Of a DNA stretch of 64,000 bases, positions 10,976 through 22,680 are shown piece after piece; position 1 is the first letter of the stretch; each line of letters starts with the position of its first letter. Source of the DNA: Anisus vortex. Lineage: Eukaryota > Mollusca > Gastropoda > Planorbidae. The notes below the pieces were generated by a model, which had not been told where the DNA came from, did not search any database, and worked only from the letters and a program-made list of their open reading frames with translations. The stretch covers positions 27,741,731 through 27,805,730 of the forward strand of contig OX421500.1 of NCBI GenBank assembly GCA_949126835.1. Direction: 5' to 3'. The position numbers were made by a program, and so were the translations under genes.

Positions 10976-13221
10976 AGACCTATAAGTAGTGTTGCCATAT
11001 CTAGCTGGGACCTATAAGTAGTGTTGTCATATCTAGCTGGGACCTATAAGTAGTGTTGCCATATCTAGCTGGGACCTATAAGTAGTGTTGCCATATCTAG
11101 CTGGGACCTATAAGTAGTGTTGCCATATCTAGCTGGGACATATAAGTAGTGTTGCCATATCTAGCTGGGACCTATAAGTAGTGTTGCCATATCTAGCTGG
11201 GACCTATAAGTAGTGTTGCCATATCTAGCTGGGACCTATAAGTAGTGTTGCCATATCTAGCTGGGACCTATAAGTAGTGTTGCCATATCTAGCTGGGACC
11301 TATAAGTAGTGTTGCCATATCTAGCTGGGACCTATAAGTAGTGTTGCCATATCTAGCTGGGACCTATAAGTAGTGTTGCCATATCTAGCTGGGACCTATA
11401 AGTAGTGATGCCATATCTAGCTGGGACCTATAAGTAGTGTTGCCATATCTAGCTGGGACCTATAAGTAGTGTTGCCAGATCTAGCTGGGACCTATAAGTA
11501 GTGTTGCCATATCTAGCTGGGACCTATAAGTAGTGTTGCCATATATAGCTGGGACCTATAAGTAGTGTTGCCATATCTAGCTGGGACCTATAAGTAGTGT
11601 TGCCATATATAGCTGGGACCTATAAGTAGTGTTGCCATATCTAGCTGGGACCTATAAGTAGTGTTGCCATATATAGCTGGGACCTATAAGTAGTGTTGCC
11701 ATATATAGCTGGGACCTATAAGTAGTGTTGCCATATCTAGCTGGGACCTATAAGTAGTGTTGCCATATATAGCTGGGACCTATAAGTAGTGTTGCCATAT
11801 ATAGCTGGGACCTATAAGTAGTGTTGCCATATATAGCTGGGACCTATAAGTAGTGTTGCCATATCTAGCTGGGACCTATAAGTAGTGTTGCCATATCTAG
11901 CTGGGACCTATAAGTAGTGTTGCCATATCTAGCTGGGACCTATAAGTAGTGTTGCCATATCTAGCTGGGACCTACAAGTAGTGTTGCCATATCTAGCTGG
12001 GACCTATAAGTAGTGTTGCCATATCTAGCTGGGACCTATAAGTAGTGTTGCCATATCTAGCTGGGACCTATAAGTAGTGTTGCCATATCTAGCTGGGACC
12101 TATAAGTAGTGTTGCCATATCTAGCTGGGACCTATAAGTAGTGTTGCCATATCTAGCTGGGACATATAAGTAGTGTTGCCATATCTAGCTGGGACCTATA
12201 AGTAGTGTTGCCATATCTAGCTGGGACATATAAGTAGTGTTGCCATATCTAGCTGGGACATATAAGTAGTGTTGCCATATCTAGCTGGGACCTACAAGTA
12301 GTGTTGCCATATCTAGCTGGGACCTATAAGTAGTGTTGCCATATCTAGCTGGGACCTACAAGTAGTGTTGCCATATCTAGCTGGGACATATAAGTAGTGT
12401 TGCCATATCTAGCTGGGACCTATAAGTAGTGTTGCCATATCTAGCTGGGACCTATAAGTAGTGTTGCCATATCTAGCTGGGACCTATAAGTAGTGTTGCC
12501 ATATCTAGCTGGGACCTATAAGTAGTGTTGCCATATCTAGCTGGGACATATAAGTAGTGTTGCCATATCTAGCTGGGACCTATAAGTAGTGTTGCCATAT
12601 CTAGCTGGGACCTATAAGTAGTGTTGCCATATCTAGCTGGGACCTATAAGTAGTGTTGCCATATCTAGCTGGGACCTATAAGTAGTGTTGCCATATCTAG
12701 CTGGGACATATAAGTAGTGTTGCCATATCTAGCTGGGACCTATAAGTAGTGTTGCCATATCTAGCTGGGACCTATAAGTAGTGTTGCCATATCTAGCTGG
12801 GACCTATAAGTAGTGTTGCCATATCTAGCTGGGACCTATAAGTAGTGTTGCCATATCTAGCTGGGACCTATAAGTAGTGTTGCCATATCTAGCTGGGACA
12901 TATAAGTAGTGTTGCCATATCTAGCTGGGACCTATAAGTAGTGTTGCCATATCTAGCTGGGACATATAAGTAGTGTTGCCATATCTAGCTGGGACATATA
13001 AGTAGTGTTGCCATATCTAGCTGGGACCTACAAGTAGTGTTGCCATATCTAGCTGGGACCTATAAGTAGTGTTGCCATATCTAGCTGGGACCTATAAGTA
13101 GTGTTGCCATATCTAGCTGGGACCTACAAGTAGTGTTGCCATATCTAGCTGGGACCTATAAGTAGTGTTGCCATATCTAGCTGGGACCTATAAGTAGTGT
13201 TGCCATATCTAGCTGGGACCT
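10975..13221. repeat. 32-bp minisatellite, about 70 copies
   Basis: A head-to-tail 32-bp unit, starting GACCTATAAGTAGTGTTGCC and ending ATATCTAGCTGG, fills 2.25 kb. Recurrent variants (GACATATAAG, GACCTACAAG, ATATATAGCT) recur in local clusters, the pattern left by multi-unit duplication or unequal exchange. It begins right after a LINE 3' fragment. Confidence 0.97.
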
Positions 13222-13640
13222 CGTTGGGACACTCTGAGATGGAGGTGTAGAAATGACATTTAAAAAAAGAATGCCATATTTTTTCAAATGATAGCGCTAG
13301 ATGACGCTAGTTCTAGAAGGTGTTTGCATCGTCGATACAGGATACACAGTATGCAACGTCATTTGTGAGACGACCTTGTCAACATAAACTTGTTGAGATA
13401 AAAAAAAAACACAATTTGTGGCTGCATTTACATGTTGCGCTAATAGATGGCGTTACTACAGTACTTGAGCCAAACTCGTAACAGTATTTTGCAAAATCGG
13501 GACAAAATTGGGTCTTGTCGGGTTGTCGGGAAAAGAAGGTCCATAACGGTGACGGTCTGGATATATCGGGACAATGAACAATGAACAACAATGAACAATA
13601 TTTATTTTGCCACATAGTACATAGGTACAATAAAGGCAAC
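13222..13640. other. Spacer between arrays, no gene seen
   Basis: Unique-looking sequence with a short CGGGACAAAATTGGG and TTGTCGGGTTGTCGGG motif cluster (about 13498-13530) and an imperfect GAACAATGAACAA repeat near 13565. No domain or RNA recognised. Confidence 0.4.
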
Positions 13641-13960
13641 CCTACCTATAAGGCTCCTAAGTGACCTCTGAACTAGATCAATTTATGTGTCATATAAGTA
13701 GACCTATAAGGCTCCTAAGTGATCTTAGAACTGGATCAATTTATGTCTGATAGAAGAAGACCTATAAGGCTCCTAAACGACCTCATCAATGAATGCTACA
13801 GAGTGGCCTATTAACTGGGCCATTGTGTGAGCCATAATATAAGGGCCTAAGTGGTCCTTGGATTGGGTCAATATATATAAGTAATAAAACGTTCTGTATA
13901 ACCCAATGATAGGATCGATTCATATAATGTTTAAAATAACAGATCAATTTCTGTATGACG
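13640..13960. repeat. Degenerate tandem repeat, continuation of the 9.85-10.6 kb array
   Basis: Copies of CTCCTAAGTGACCTCTGAAC, GATCAATTTATGTGT and ATATAAGTAGACCTATAAG. These share the GTGACCT...GGTCAATTTATGTGT motif of the array at 9850-10600 in the same orientation. Confidence 0.65.
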
Positions 13961-14639
13961 TAAGGACATGTGGTTCGATCTAATAAAAAAAAAACAATAA
14001 CCTTGAGAATTCTACATGGTCTTAAGTTACAATCCAGCACATACACATGCCACAGGCAGTTGGGATAGACTTGTTTTTGTTGATATCATATTCCAAAACA
14101 TAATGGCTTTAAAAGACAAAGGCATACACCTTCCTGATATTTTCCTTCATCCTGTTTTGCTATCCATTTCTGCATTTTAACGAACCCTCCTCAGACTTTT
14201 ATGGGCAATCCCTAACGTTCAGGAAAATTCTGCATTTACAGCACACTCATTAATACCAGTATTTGTTTTACAAAAAAATTAATTACAATTTAATTAGTTT
14301 CATTACATATATTAAGTTATATAGGTAAGTGAAAGTTTAAAAAAGCGAACTTTTATTTTGGGGATCCGCTTAGAGTTAATACATATCTCAGCTATGTACT
14401 ATATTACTATATTATAAATCAGTAAGGAAAGAGTTAATGTGAAGCTGAGGCATGAGCAGCTTCATCCATTGCTGAAATAAGTTGGCCTACACAACAAACC
14501 ACTCGACCATCTGTAGACTATAACTCAACACAACAATGGCAACATAAGTACGCCAAATGCTAATTTTAGCAATTTATTCTAAACATGTATTCCTCTACTA
14601 TAGTATTGCATTGTCATTAAAGTGATGTGTATATTATGC
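13961..14639. other. Intergenic stretch, no gene seen
   Basis: AT-rich sequence without recognisable exons, RNA genes or repeat ends. Confidence 0.4.
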
Positions 14640-14641
14640 AT

Positions 14642-14780
14642 GAGGCACGGTAGCCGAGCGGCAGCGCGTTGGACTGGCGAGCCGAAGGTCCCGGGTTCGA
14701 ATCCTGGTTCAGACTAGGATCTTTTCCCGGGTCTTCATCGAGCCTATGGATCAATTCGGTCCGACGGGTACTTTACTATA
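14642..14780 (+). mobile_element. tRNA-derived SINE, 3'-truncated or short form
   Basis: The head has pol III promoter boxes: box A region CGGTAGCCGAGCGGCAGCGC and box B GGTTCGAATCC. A SINE body follows with GGATCTTTTCCCGGGTCTTC and the shared 3' end TTCGGTCCGACGGGTACTTTA. The middle of the full-length family (GCCGTGGCCACAGAAACTGG) is missing. A CA/TA microsatellite follows. Confidence 0.85.
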
Positions 14781-15481
14781 TAATGCACACACACACACAC
14801 TTACACACATACATGTGATGTGTATATATATACACACACACATATATTTTTATATAATTGGAAGAGGCGTAGGGCGTAGGAGATTGTGGGTTGCAACCGG
14901 GTTACAGTGTGGGAGAAGACAATAGTGCAAGGTAGGCCTAGCTATGTCTGTGTGTGTTGGAAGGGAAGGATGTAATATCGCAAATTGGATGCAATAGAAG
15001 GCCTATATTGAACTGGTGCACTATTATTTCCTTGTAAAATATTGAAAAACTAATATTTAATCTAATAAGAATTAAAAGTTGAAACGTAAAAATTAAAGTG
15101 ATTAAATATTTCAATTTTTTTTTTTCTGAAAAACAAAAAATATGAGGTTAATGTTATAATGTCTATAGCGTAGCCAGGATTGCACGGTAGGGGGTGGGGG
15201 CTATTATCGAAAGATAGGAGGGAGACAAGATGTGACAAATAGTTTAAACTGGGAGGGGGGGGGGCAAACTGTTTGGCAGGGAGGGAGTCGCAACAGCAGG
15301 CTAATTATGGGCGCAATTTTCCCCTAAACAATTGAAATAAGAATATTTATCTATGTAGGCTTATCAATGGTGAAACGTAAAGTTACATGCATCTAATATT
15401 TCTAAAATAAAATTAAAAATAGATTGTGGCTATTCCTATGATATCTCTCTCCCACTTTATATGTTTATATCTAAGCCTATA
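14781..15481. other. Microsatellites and unassigned sequence
   Basis: CA and TA dinucleotide runs at about 14783-14848, then unassigned AT-rich DNA with G runs (15190-15300). No coding or RNA features recognised. Confidence 0.45.
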
Positions 15482-15483
15482 TA

Positions 15484-16446
15484 CAGGGTGGCCGCAAAGT
15501 CCCTGGTCATTGTTTATAACTGATGTTCACATTTTGCTATTTCATTTATTTTATATGAAATATTTATAGCATATATATCACGGTACTTTTGACTTTCTAA
15601 TTAAAAGCATAGGCCTACATTCGAAAAATGACCGACACACGTCCCTACATCATTGAAGAAAGACTCTTAGCTGCTGTTTGGGTACAAGATCGAGTATTAG
15701 AAAAAAAAAACAATGACTGACGTCTCCGCCAAATTCCAGGAACGTTTCAAGAAGCCTGCACCAAAAAAGGACACATTATTGACATGGGAGAAGAAAACAT
15801 TTGTATCTGGATGGCCCTCGCTCTGGACGCCCTGCCTCCCGAATGAAGCACGCGGAAATCATTCAGCAGTCAAGTTTCCTATTTCCCAAAGAAATCAACT
15901 CGTAAGAGGTCTGCTGAATTGCAAATTCCCCGCTCCACACTTCAAAAGGTACTCAAAACTGACCTAAGCACGTCAGCATTTAGACCAATGCAGGCCATTT
16001 TCCTATCTTGGTGCGCCGGTTCCTGGATGCGAATTTCTCTGGCCGCTAGATTGGACGTGGATCACAGCACAAATTACCAGCTCGCAGTTCTTACCTCTCA
16101 TCGCGCGACAATGCCTTGTGGGGCATGATGAAAGAAAACATCAGAAAACACGTTACAACAACACAGAACAACTTAAAGCAGTGTTTCATTGAACTCGATT
16201 TCCCCTGATGTTGTGCAACGCATTTCAGAACGCACTCGGAGACGCATTCGTCTGTGTGCTGAGAATGACGGTGATCACACAGACACATTGGATCCACATG
16301 TTTGTTTTAATAAATTCCACTGATCAGCGAAGAGCTCTTGTTTTCCTCTATAAATATCATGTGCAATTTTGTACATTTATACACTGATTTCCGTGGGTTA
16401 AAGCATAGATTCGAAGTGGAGTGACAAGGGAATTGTGGTCACCCTG
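15484..16446 (+). mobile_element. Mariner/IS630-type transposon relic, internally deleted
   Basis: Inverted ends CAGGGTGGCCGCAA and (reverse complement of the right end) CAGGGTGACCACAA are flanked by TA, the Tc1/mariner target. Inside are transposase remnants in shifting frames: an N-terminal helix-turn-helix-like part (DVSAKFQERF...EKKTF), PRSTLQKVLKTDL, then, after a deletion, a C-terminal part resembling FLDANFSGR...IGRGS and LWGMMKENIRKHV. The catalytic region is largely missing, several frameshifts are present, and 963 bp is short for the family. Inactive. Confidence 0.82.
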
Positions 16447-16552
16447 TATAGGCCTATAAATGTTCATAAGCATAATATCAATAAATATATTTAAAGGACT
16501 AGATTCTTAATACACAGCCCTAAAAATGCTGTATTTCTATTTAATATAATAA

Positions 16553-16881
16553 ATGGGTGGGCTACATTATATAGGTCTGGAGTTTTCAGTTTTGATTTTA
16601 GATCGACTCTATCACGTTTTTAGTTTAGTTCTTGTCGGTTTAATTGTTTATGTAGGAATTTTTTTAATGGGCAGCAAATATAGAGGAGCGCACCGGTTAA
16701 AGCTTTCGCAAAAAACAACAACAAAAAAAACATCTACTGGCACTAACTGTATCTCCCACGCCTCTCCCTCTCTGTCTCTCTTTCTCTCACACAGCTTCCC
16801 ACATATTTACTCACACAAACACGTATATGTACACAAACAAACAAAATCTTTTATAAACACACACGAACTCTATTACGGGTT

Positions 16882-16918
<37 letters not shown>

Positions 16919-17225
16919 ATTTGGTTTCGTTTGCTCTTTCCCTCCCTACTAATCTCTCTCTCCCACTCACTTTTACTCACACAGAGACCCACAATTCAAC
17001 CTGAGCACACGGTAAACATAAACTAGCAGTGTGTGTGTGTATAGGGAATACACAACATCACCTCCCACCCCCCACACCTCTCTCTATCTTTTTTTGCACA
17101 TGTGTAGTTGTACACATAAATACAAAACAGCACGCGTTGATTGGCCTTCACACCGCCGACCTCATTACACTAAACATCCAAACATAGGAAAAGAAGAAAA
17201 AAAAACACGCACAACACCATGCTGA
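16553..17225. repeat. CT-rich and CA-rich low-complexity region
   Basis: A (CT)n run at 16885-16914 and CA/CT-rich DNA around it. The long open frame here (157 codons, Ser/Leu/His-rich) is a by-product of this composition and shows no domain. Confidence 0.7.
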
Positions 17226-17526
17226 CCCCCCATGCCTCCAGCTACTTTAAGCGTCTGCTAAAAATATTGCTGACGTGACTAGATGTTGAGGGTGTATGGC
17301 CATCGATTCACACACCAACATTGATCACTGGGAGCTGGGGCGGGCAGAAATAGCCAGCAGCTTGCTTGTACTGTGCGCCTCAAATATTACTATATTATAT
17401 ACAGGATTATTTGCAGTTGGAGAAGAAAAAACAACATAGGCCTGCCTAAGCTTACATATTTATGGATAAACAACGTTATACACCCACGCAGCCATACAGA
17501 GTGCTATATCAATGCATATGAAGAAA

Positions 17527-17860
17527 CGGTGCTCGGTAAATTTGGCAATGGTAAATTCGGAACCGGTATTTTAGGCAAGGTGATTTTGGCAAAGGTAATT
17601 TCGGAATAGGTAAATTCGGCAAAACACGTAAAGCGGTAAAATTGGCAACGGTAAAATTGGCAATCATATAATATCCACTGTTTTTATTAAAAGTATTGGT
17701 TAGACTACACTCTAGTCTGAGGATAGGCAACCTATGCAATGCGTGCCATACTTGGCACACAGAGTGTTTTTAAATGGCACATGAAAGACCACCAAAATGG
17801 TGTAAAGAGCATGATAACATTAAGGAGCACTTTGGCACGTTATTTAATTTAACGTCATCT
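17527..17860. repeat. Composite repeat, copy 1: GGTAAATTTGGCAA array plus hAT MITE remnant
   Basis: About eight degenerate copies of an 18-bp motif GGTAAATTTGGCAACG (17527-17665) are followed by CTACACTCTAGTC and then one end of a hAT MITE (GGATAGGCAACCTATGC... GTGCCATACTTGGCACAC). The same arrangement occurs in reverse orientation at 19660-20035, so both are copies of one larger repeat. Confidence 0.75.
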
Positions 17861-18595
17861 AATGATCAAAGACAAACATTTTAAATATGCGCCAAATGTA
17901 CCCCTTCATCAGCCCCGGCGTTTCTCCCCCCCCCCCTTAAGTTACGCCTCGGCAAATGTAAAGGTAGGCCTATGTGTGTAAGGTATCCAAACTAACTTTA
18001 CGCATCAAAGCAAACGTTTGTCTCCCCTACGATATTACGTAACTCTGACTACCTGACCGCCACCCCTACATAGTATGATACTGGTTGTGTAAACAAGAGC
18101 AAACGTATATTGCCCCCTCCCCTCCCGCCCCCGACCAGACTCTCCTTTCAGACACGACCATACTAAGTCCTTTACGTCGGGAAACATTGTAAACACATAA
18201 CAACCCTCCTTCTTTATATATCTTTTAAAAACGAACACAGTCCCTATTCCCCTCTCCCGAGAATTTTCTTGACCGGTTACGTCAGGAAGAGTTAAAGAAT
18301 TACGTTGCTGACCTATAGGCCTATTCTTTCAACACGGGTTGTTGAGTGTGTGTGTTTGAGGGGGGGGGGGGGGACACATGGCCACCATAAAACATTTTAT
18401 CACATTCCGTTTGCCGTCAATCAGTAGGCTACCTTTTGTCTTTGTAGTTTTAAACCTTGTACCAGTTTTAAACCTTGTACATTCTATGTTATAACGATAC
18501 AAGTATACATTAATTAGACATATAGGCCTACAACAATACATATAGTTGGCTATTTTTGATATAGAAACCTCGATAACTTACAAGATATTTGTAGC

Positions 18596-18814
18596 CAGGG
18601 GCGAAGACAGAAATTTTTTCCAGGGGGGGCTGAACTTTCGCGTGACAAATATTTACCAAATACCAGGGGGGGCTAAACTTTCGCGTGACAAAGATTTACC
18701 AAATTTTTTAGCGAATTTAGTGCATATTTTAAAAAAATCAGTTGAAAAAAAATTTTTTTTTAAATTCCAGGGGGGGCATAGCCCCCCTCAGCCCCCCCTG
18801 TGGCTTCGCCCCTG
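18596..18814. mobile_element. hAT-type MITE with perfect 8-bp target duplication
   Basis: The inverted ends CAGGGGCGAAGACA and TGGCTTCGCCCCTG are flanked on both sides by TTTGTAGC (18588-18595 and 18815-18822). An 8-bp duplication is the hAT hallmark. The 219-bp interior has a tandem GGGGGGCTRAACTTTCGCG motif and no coding capacity. Confidence 0.9.
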
Positions 18815-19659
18815 TTTGTAGCTAAATGTGCCTTATAGCCTAAGTAAGTGTCAACATTTAAAGTACTTTTATACAATTTAAATGTTTTTTTTACAACTCT
18901 CGTTTGTATTATAATTTAAATATATAAGAAAAGTAAATAACTAAATTATTTTTTCAAAATTGTAAAAATAAAATGAAATCCAATATCATTATCAATGTTT
19001 TGATAGACATACTGATTTGTTTAACTAATAACAACACTGTTCTGGGATTAAAAAAGAATTTAAACGAATACCCCCCCCCCCCCCAACCTCTTTTAGTTTT
19101 CAATGCTTAGCCTGGTGCTACCAAGCTGGTCACTAACACTTTAATCGGTGGGGAGACGAGGGTGGGGAGACGGGGGTGGGAGGGGCTAGCGTTTGCTTTT
19201 GTTAACACGGCGATTCTCATTCTGGTGTTTAAAAAAGAAGAGGGGGGTGGCAAATAATCTACATTATGTAACATTGCTTTGCCTTGTTTCCTTGTGCTAT
19301 AGACAAGGGGGGGGGGGGAGGAGGGGTTACATTTGGCGTCTATTTAAAAGTTCCTTTTTATACATTAGTTAAATAACGTAAATGGTTTAAAAAAAATTAC
19401 GGTGTTTTTATTCAATGTTTTTCTTAAATTTAATTTTTAGTCAAACGAACTAATTAACTATTTTTTGTTACCTAATTTGTATGCTTTATATATACATTTT
19501 TAGTGTCATTTTAGCACGTCTCATAAACTCAACGACTGGGGCCCATCTCCTCCGCCTTCCTCTAGTTACGCTATTGCAAACATGTCACAAATCAGGCACT
19601 TTCTATAGGCCTAATGCTAACTTCGTTTCGTGCCATTAGCTTCATTTAGTAGACTAGAG

Positions 19660-19849
19660 CAGGGTCGGCAAACTTTAGATAATAGTGTGCCAAAGTAGCA
19701 TTTCTAAATCTTTCAGGGTGCCAACGGCCTCAATGTCATCCCGCTATTTTCATGCAGAAGATACTTCCTTTTTGTTGGTCTTTCACGTGAAATTTAAAAC
19801 CGTACTGCGTGCCAAGTCTAGCACGCATTTCGTAGGTTGCCCATCCCCA
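19660..19849. mobile_element. hAT-type MITE with 8-bp target duplication
   Basis: The termini CAGGGTCGGCAAACTT and AGGTTGCCCATCCCCA are flanked by GACTAGAG on both sides (19652-19659 and 19850-19857). Subterminal GTGCCAAAG and GCACGC motifs match the other MITEs. No transposase. Confidence 0.88.
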
Positions 19850-19859
19850 GACTAGAGTG

Positions 19860-20035
19860 TAGCCCTACCAATATGGTCAATAAAAGAGTGGATATGTTAA
19901 GTTTGCCAAATTTACCGTTGCCAAAATTACCGCTTTGATAGTTTTGCCGAAATTACCATTGCCGAATTAACCGTTGCCAAAATTACCTTGCCGAAAATAC
20001 CGTTGACGAATTTACCCTTGCCAAATTTACAGTGA
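19860..20035. repeat. Composite repeat, copy 2 (inverted): TTGCCAAATTTACC array
   Basis: Reverse-orientation counterpart of 17527-17665, with the same order of variant units and the same AGAGTGTAG junction to the adjoining MITE. The MITE therefore inserted before the composite was duplicated. Confidence 0.75.
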
Positions 20036-20207
20036 TTCGAAGAAACACTAGCGGCCGGCAATGTAGATCAAGGTTTTTTTAATACTATAGAGATACACTA
20101 GATCTACAACCATTTGAATGTGATTTTTTAACCACATTTAACAGTGTTATTGTGCTATTTATAATTATTTAGGTCAGGGTTGTCTTTGACTACTGAATCC
20201 CCTATTA

Positions 20208-20372
20208 CAGGGGTCGGCAACTTACGGCACCCGTGACAAAGTTGGCACGCAGAGCTTTATAAAGCAATTCAAGAGAAAGGCAGGATAATTTTTGGGCCTC
20301 GGGCCTCGGACACACTGAATGCGTTATAAATTCTAGTTTGGCACGCCATTATGAAAAGGTCGCCGACCCCTG
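20208..20372. mobile_element. hAT-type MITE with perfect 8-bp target duplication
   Basis: The ends CAGGGGTCGGCAAC and GTCGCCGACCCCTG are flanked by CCCTATTA on both sides (20200-20207, 20373-20380). 165 bp, no coding capacity. The cleanest member of this family in the window. Confidence 0.93.
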
Positions 20373-20614
20373 CCCTATTATTTTCGGAATCTGTATGCGT
20401 ATGCCTGTATTGTATAGGCCTAACCCGTTTGTAAAACATTTTTTTAAGATTTTTGTTTAGATATAATTTTGTAGCCTAACTGGTATTTGGCCAATCAATA
20501 TAATGCATGCCTCTTTAGTAATATAATAATTGGTCCTGCGGTTAGTTCACCAGATTGTCAACAAAACGACACAGGTTCTAGACAATCCCTACCGCTCTGC
20601 AGAAGTTTTGGGCC

Positions 20615-20680
20615 TAGTGGACGTAATAATCTTCTATCTAGAATCTAGAAGGAACGTCTGTAAACTTATAAAGGTTAATA
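20615..20680 (+). mobile_element. LINE 3' UTR tail fragment
   Basis: GTGGACGTAATAATCTTCTA followed by AAGGAACGTCTGTAAACTTA matches the 3' UTR of the LINE at 28120-28195 (GTAGGACGCAATAATCTTCT, GAGCGTCTGTAATGTATAAG). Confidence 0.6.
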
Positions 20681-20727
20681 TTATGTCCTTTTCGGAAACT
20701 TTATATTTTAAACTCCATTAATATATT

Positions 20728-21140
20728 TTCAAGGAAACAAGGAAAAGATTGGAGGCAGTAGAAATGTGGTTTCTAAGAAGGATGATGAGAATATCATGGA
20801 CTGAAAAGAAATCTAATGCAGAGGTGTTGAAAACAGCATGTACCTCAAGAGAACTCATTAACACTATTAGGAATAGACAGATGAAATTTCTAGGACACAT
20901 CTATAGGAAAAATGGTATAGAAAGACTGGCTCTGTGTGGGAAAATATCTAGTAAGAGAGACAGAGGAAGACAGAGAAAGACAAAGGCTAACATATGTAGA
21001 AAGCCTGAACGAATGGGCCACGAACAACAACATAAGTAATAATAACTTTCTGCAAAAAGCTAACAACAGGAAAGAATGGAGAGTCATGACCGCCGATGTC
21101 TGTTCCAGACCTGGCACATAAAGAAGAAGAAGAATATATT
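20728..21140 (+). mobile_element. LINE 3' end, reverse transcriptase C-terminus fragment
   Basis: The frame includes LEAVEMWFLRRMMRISWTEK, then ELINTIRNRQMKFLGHIYRK and GRQRKT. These are typical of the C-terminal part of endonuclease-reverse transcriptase LINEs (RRM.RISW..K.....VL, R..QLKFLGH..R). The frame shifts after about 21000. The element ends in a GAAGAAGAAGAA tail at about 21122-21134. 5' truncated and inactive. Confidence 0.82.
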
Positions 21141-21414
21141 TTCAATTTTTATATCATTTTTTACCTTTAATATTGTCATTGAAAACTTAAAGCCTATATT
21201 TCTTTTCGAAACATTCGATTGTGTACACAGTTATACAAATTAAGTATCGGCAGCACGGATCACAGCAATCAAGTTTGAAAAAGTGAAATTAATAGGCCTA
21301 CATTATTTTTTAATAGGAGTTTTTTTTTTCTCCAAATAGATTGAGAGACAGAGATAGAGGGTGGGGCAGAGGAGAGAGAGAAATCACTTTGAACTTGTCA
21401 ACTAGTAAAGTAAA

Positions 21415-21668
21415 GTAGGCCTACCCTTCGGACCAAACTGACCATAGGGCTGTTGAAGGAGCGTTCACCAGTTTCTGTGGCCACGGCATACTAGGGGATG
21501 TGTGGCCAGCACAATGCCCAGCCGCCTTTACTTTACCCCGACTAATGTCAGATAGGGCATCAGCGCTGGGTAGACTCAGGTATACCCTCAAGTCCTGGGA
21601 AAAAATCTTAGCCTCCATGACCTTCGGATCGCCAGTCGAACGCGCTGCCGCTCGGCTACCGTGCCTCA
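21415..21668 (-). mobile_element. tRNA-derived SINE, full-length
   Basis: Read on the minus strand: head GAGGCACGGTAGCCGAGCGG, then CTGAGTCTACCCAGCGCTGA, GCCGTGGCCACAGAAACTGG, and 3' end TTTGGTCCGAAGGGTA. Box B is damaged (AAGGTCATGGAGGC replaces GGTTCGAATCC), so this copy probably cannot be transcribed by pol III. Confidence 0.88.
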
Positions 21669-22539
21669 TGACTAGCCTTGATAACTAGCCTATATGTAAA
21701 TATGTTAATACATATGATAACAACATTATTAACAACACACCCATTGAACGCTGGGGAGATTTAGGCTGCGTAAATATTCTAGCTACCACTGGGGGTGGTC
21801 CTGATATTTAATACTATAATTATATTTGAAAACAAATTATGTTGTTGGCTATACAGCGGAGCCTCTGTATACGACCATATATTCCGCCTAGCCTCTGTAT
21901 ACGACCATATTCCGCCAAGGCCCTTTGACGTATAGCAAGCAAGGCCAAACCCAATAAAATAAATAAAAGGAAAGTGATACATCTGTTCCCAAACTTTGCA
22001 ACTGGCATTCTATATACATTAATGAGCTAGTTTAAAATATACAAAAGGTTTATATGAGAAAGTACTCAAGCAATTAGATACAATTAATGAAACTGTCATC
22101 TCAATGTATCTTTCTAAAAGGAAAGTACTAGGAAGTGAAAAGTTGAAGGTGCTACTGTTATTGTTAGGAACGAGGAATCACCTTTCTGTGTGCAACATAG
22201 TTACGTGGATACTATCGTTCTCCCCACACCATAATATGCTGCGACAGTGTCCCGGATGTTCACTTCATACTTTTCAACACTATAAATATATTTATTATTG
22301 TTTTCACCACCAGAGATACTCTAATTTCAGTGTTCGGCTCTTCTCATTATCTACCTCATAGCATTCATAGATAATGAATTTAATAAACATTTAAACGAAA
22401 GAGAAACAACAAAGGCACGCAAATACGAGTTATAGACCGGGTTGGTCAATGAGTGGCGAATGATAGCAACCGTAGGCGTACTGACGTGTTGGCCTACGCT
22501 GCTGGTCAGTTGTATCTTTGCCTGTATGAGATAAACAAG

Positions 22540-22680
22540 GGTAGTGCTAAATATCGCGACCAATATATACCGATACAGTCCTATAAGATGAGTAGTATTT
22601 CAAACAAAGGTAGTGCTAAATGTGGCGACCAATACATACCGATACAGTCCTATAAGATGAGTAGTATTTCAAACAAAGGT
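22540..22680 (+). repeat. Direct repeat, about 69-bp unit, two copies
   Basis: GGTAGTGCTAAAT...CGACCAATA...GATACAGTCCTATAAGATGA, then GTAGTATTTCAAACAAAGG, occurs twice back to back. A trace appears again near 22925-22970 beyond the SINE, so the SINE inserted into or beside this small array. Confidence 0.75.

Noticed and set aside
14642..14715. Functional tRNA gene
   Set aside because: The head has box A and box B but continues into a shared SINE body found at four or more places, and the acceptor arms do not pair convincingly.
16553..17026. 157-codon Ser/Leu/His-rich frame
   Set aside because: Runs through CT and CA microsatellites; composition is low-complexity and no domain is visible.
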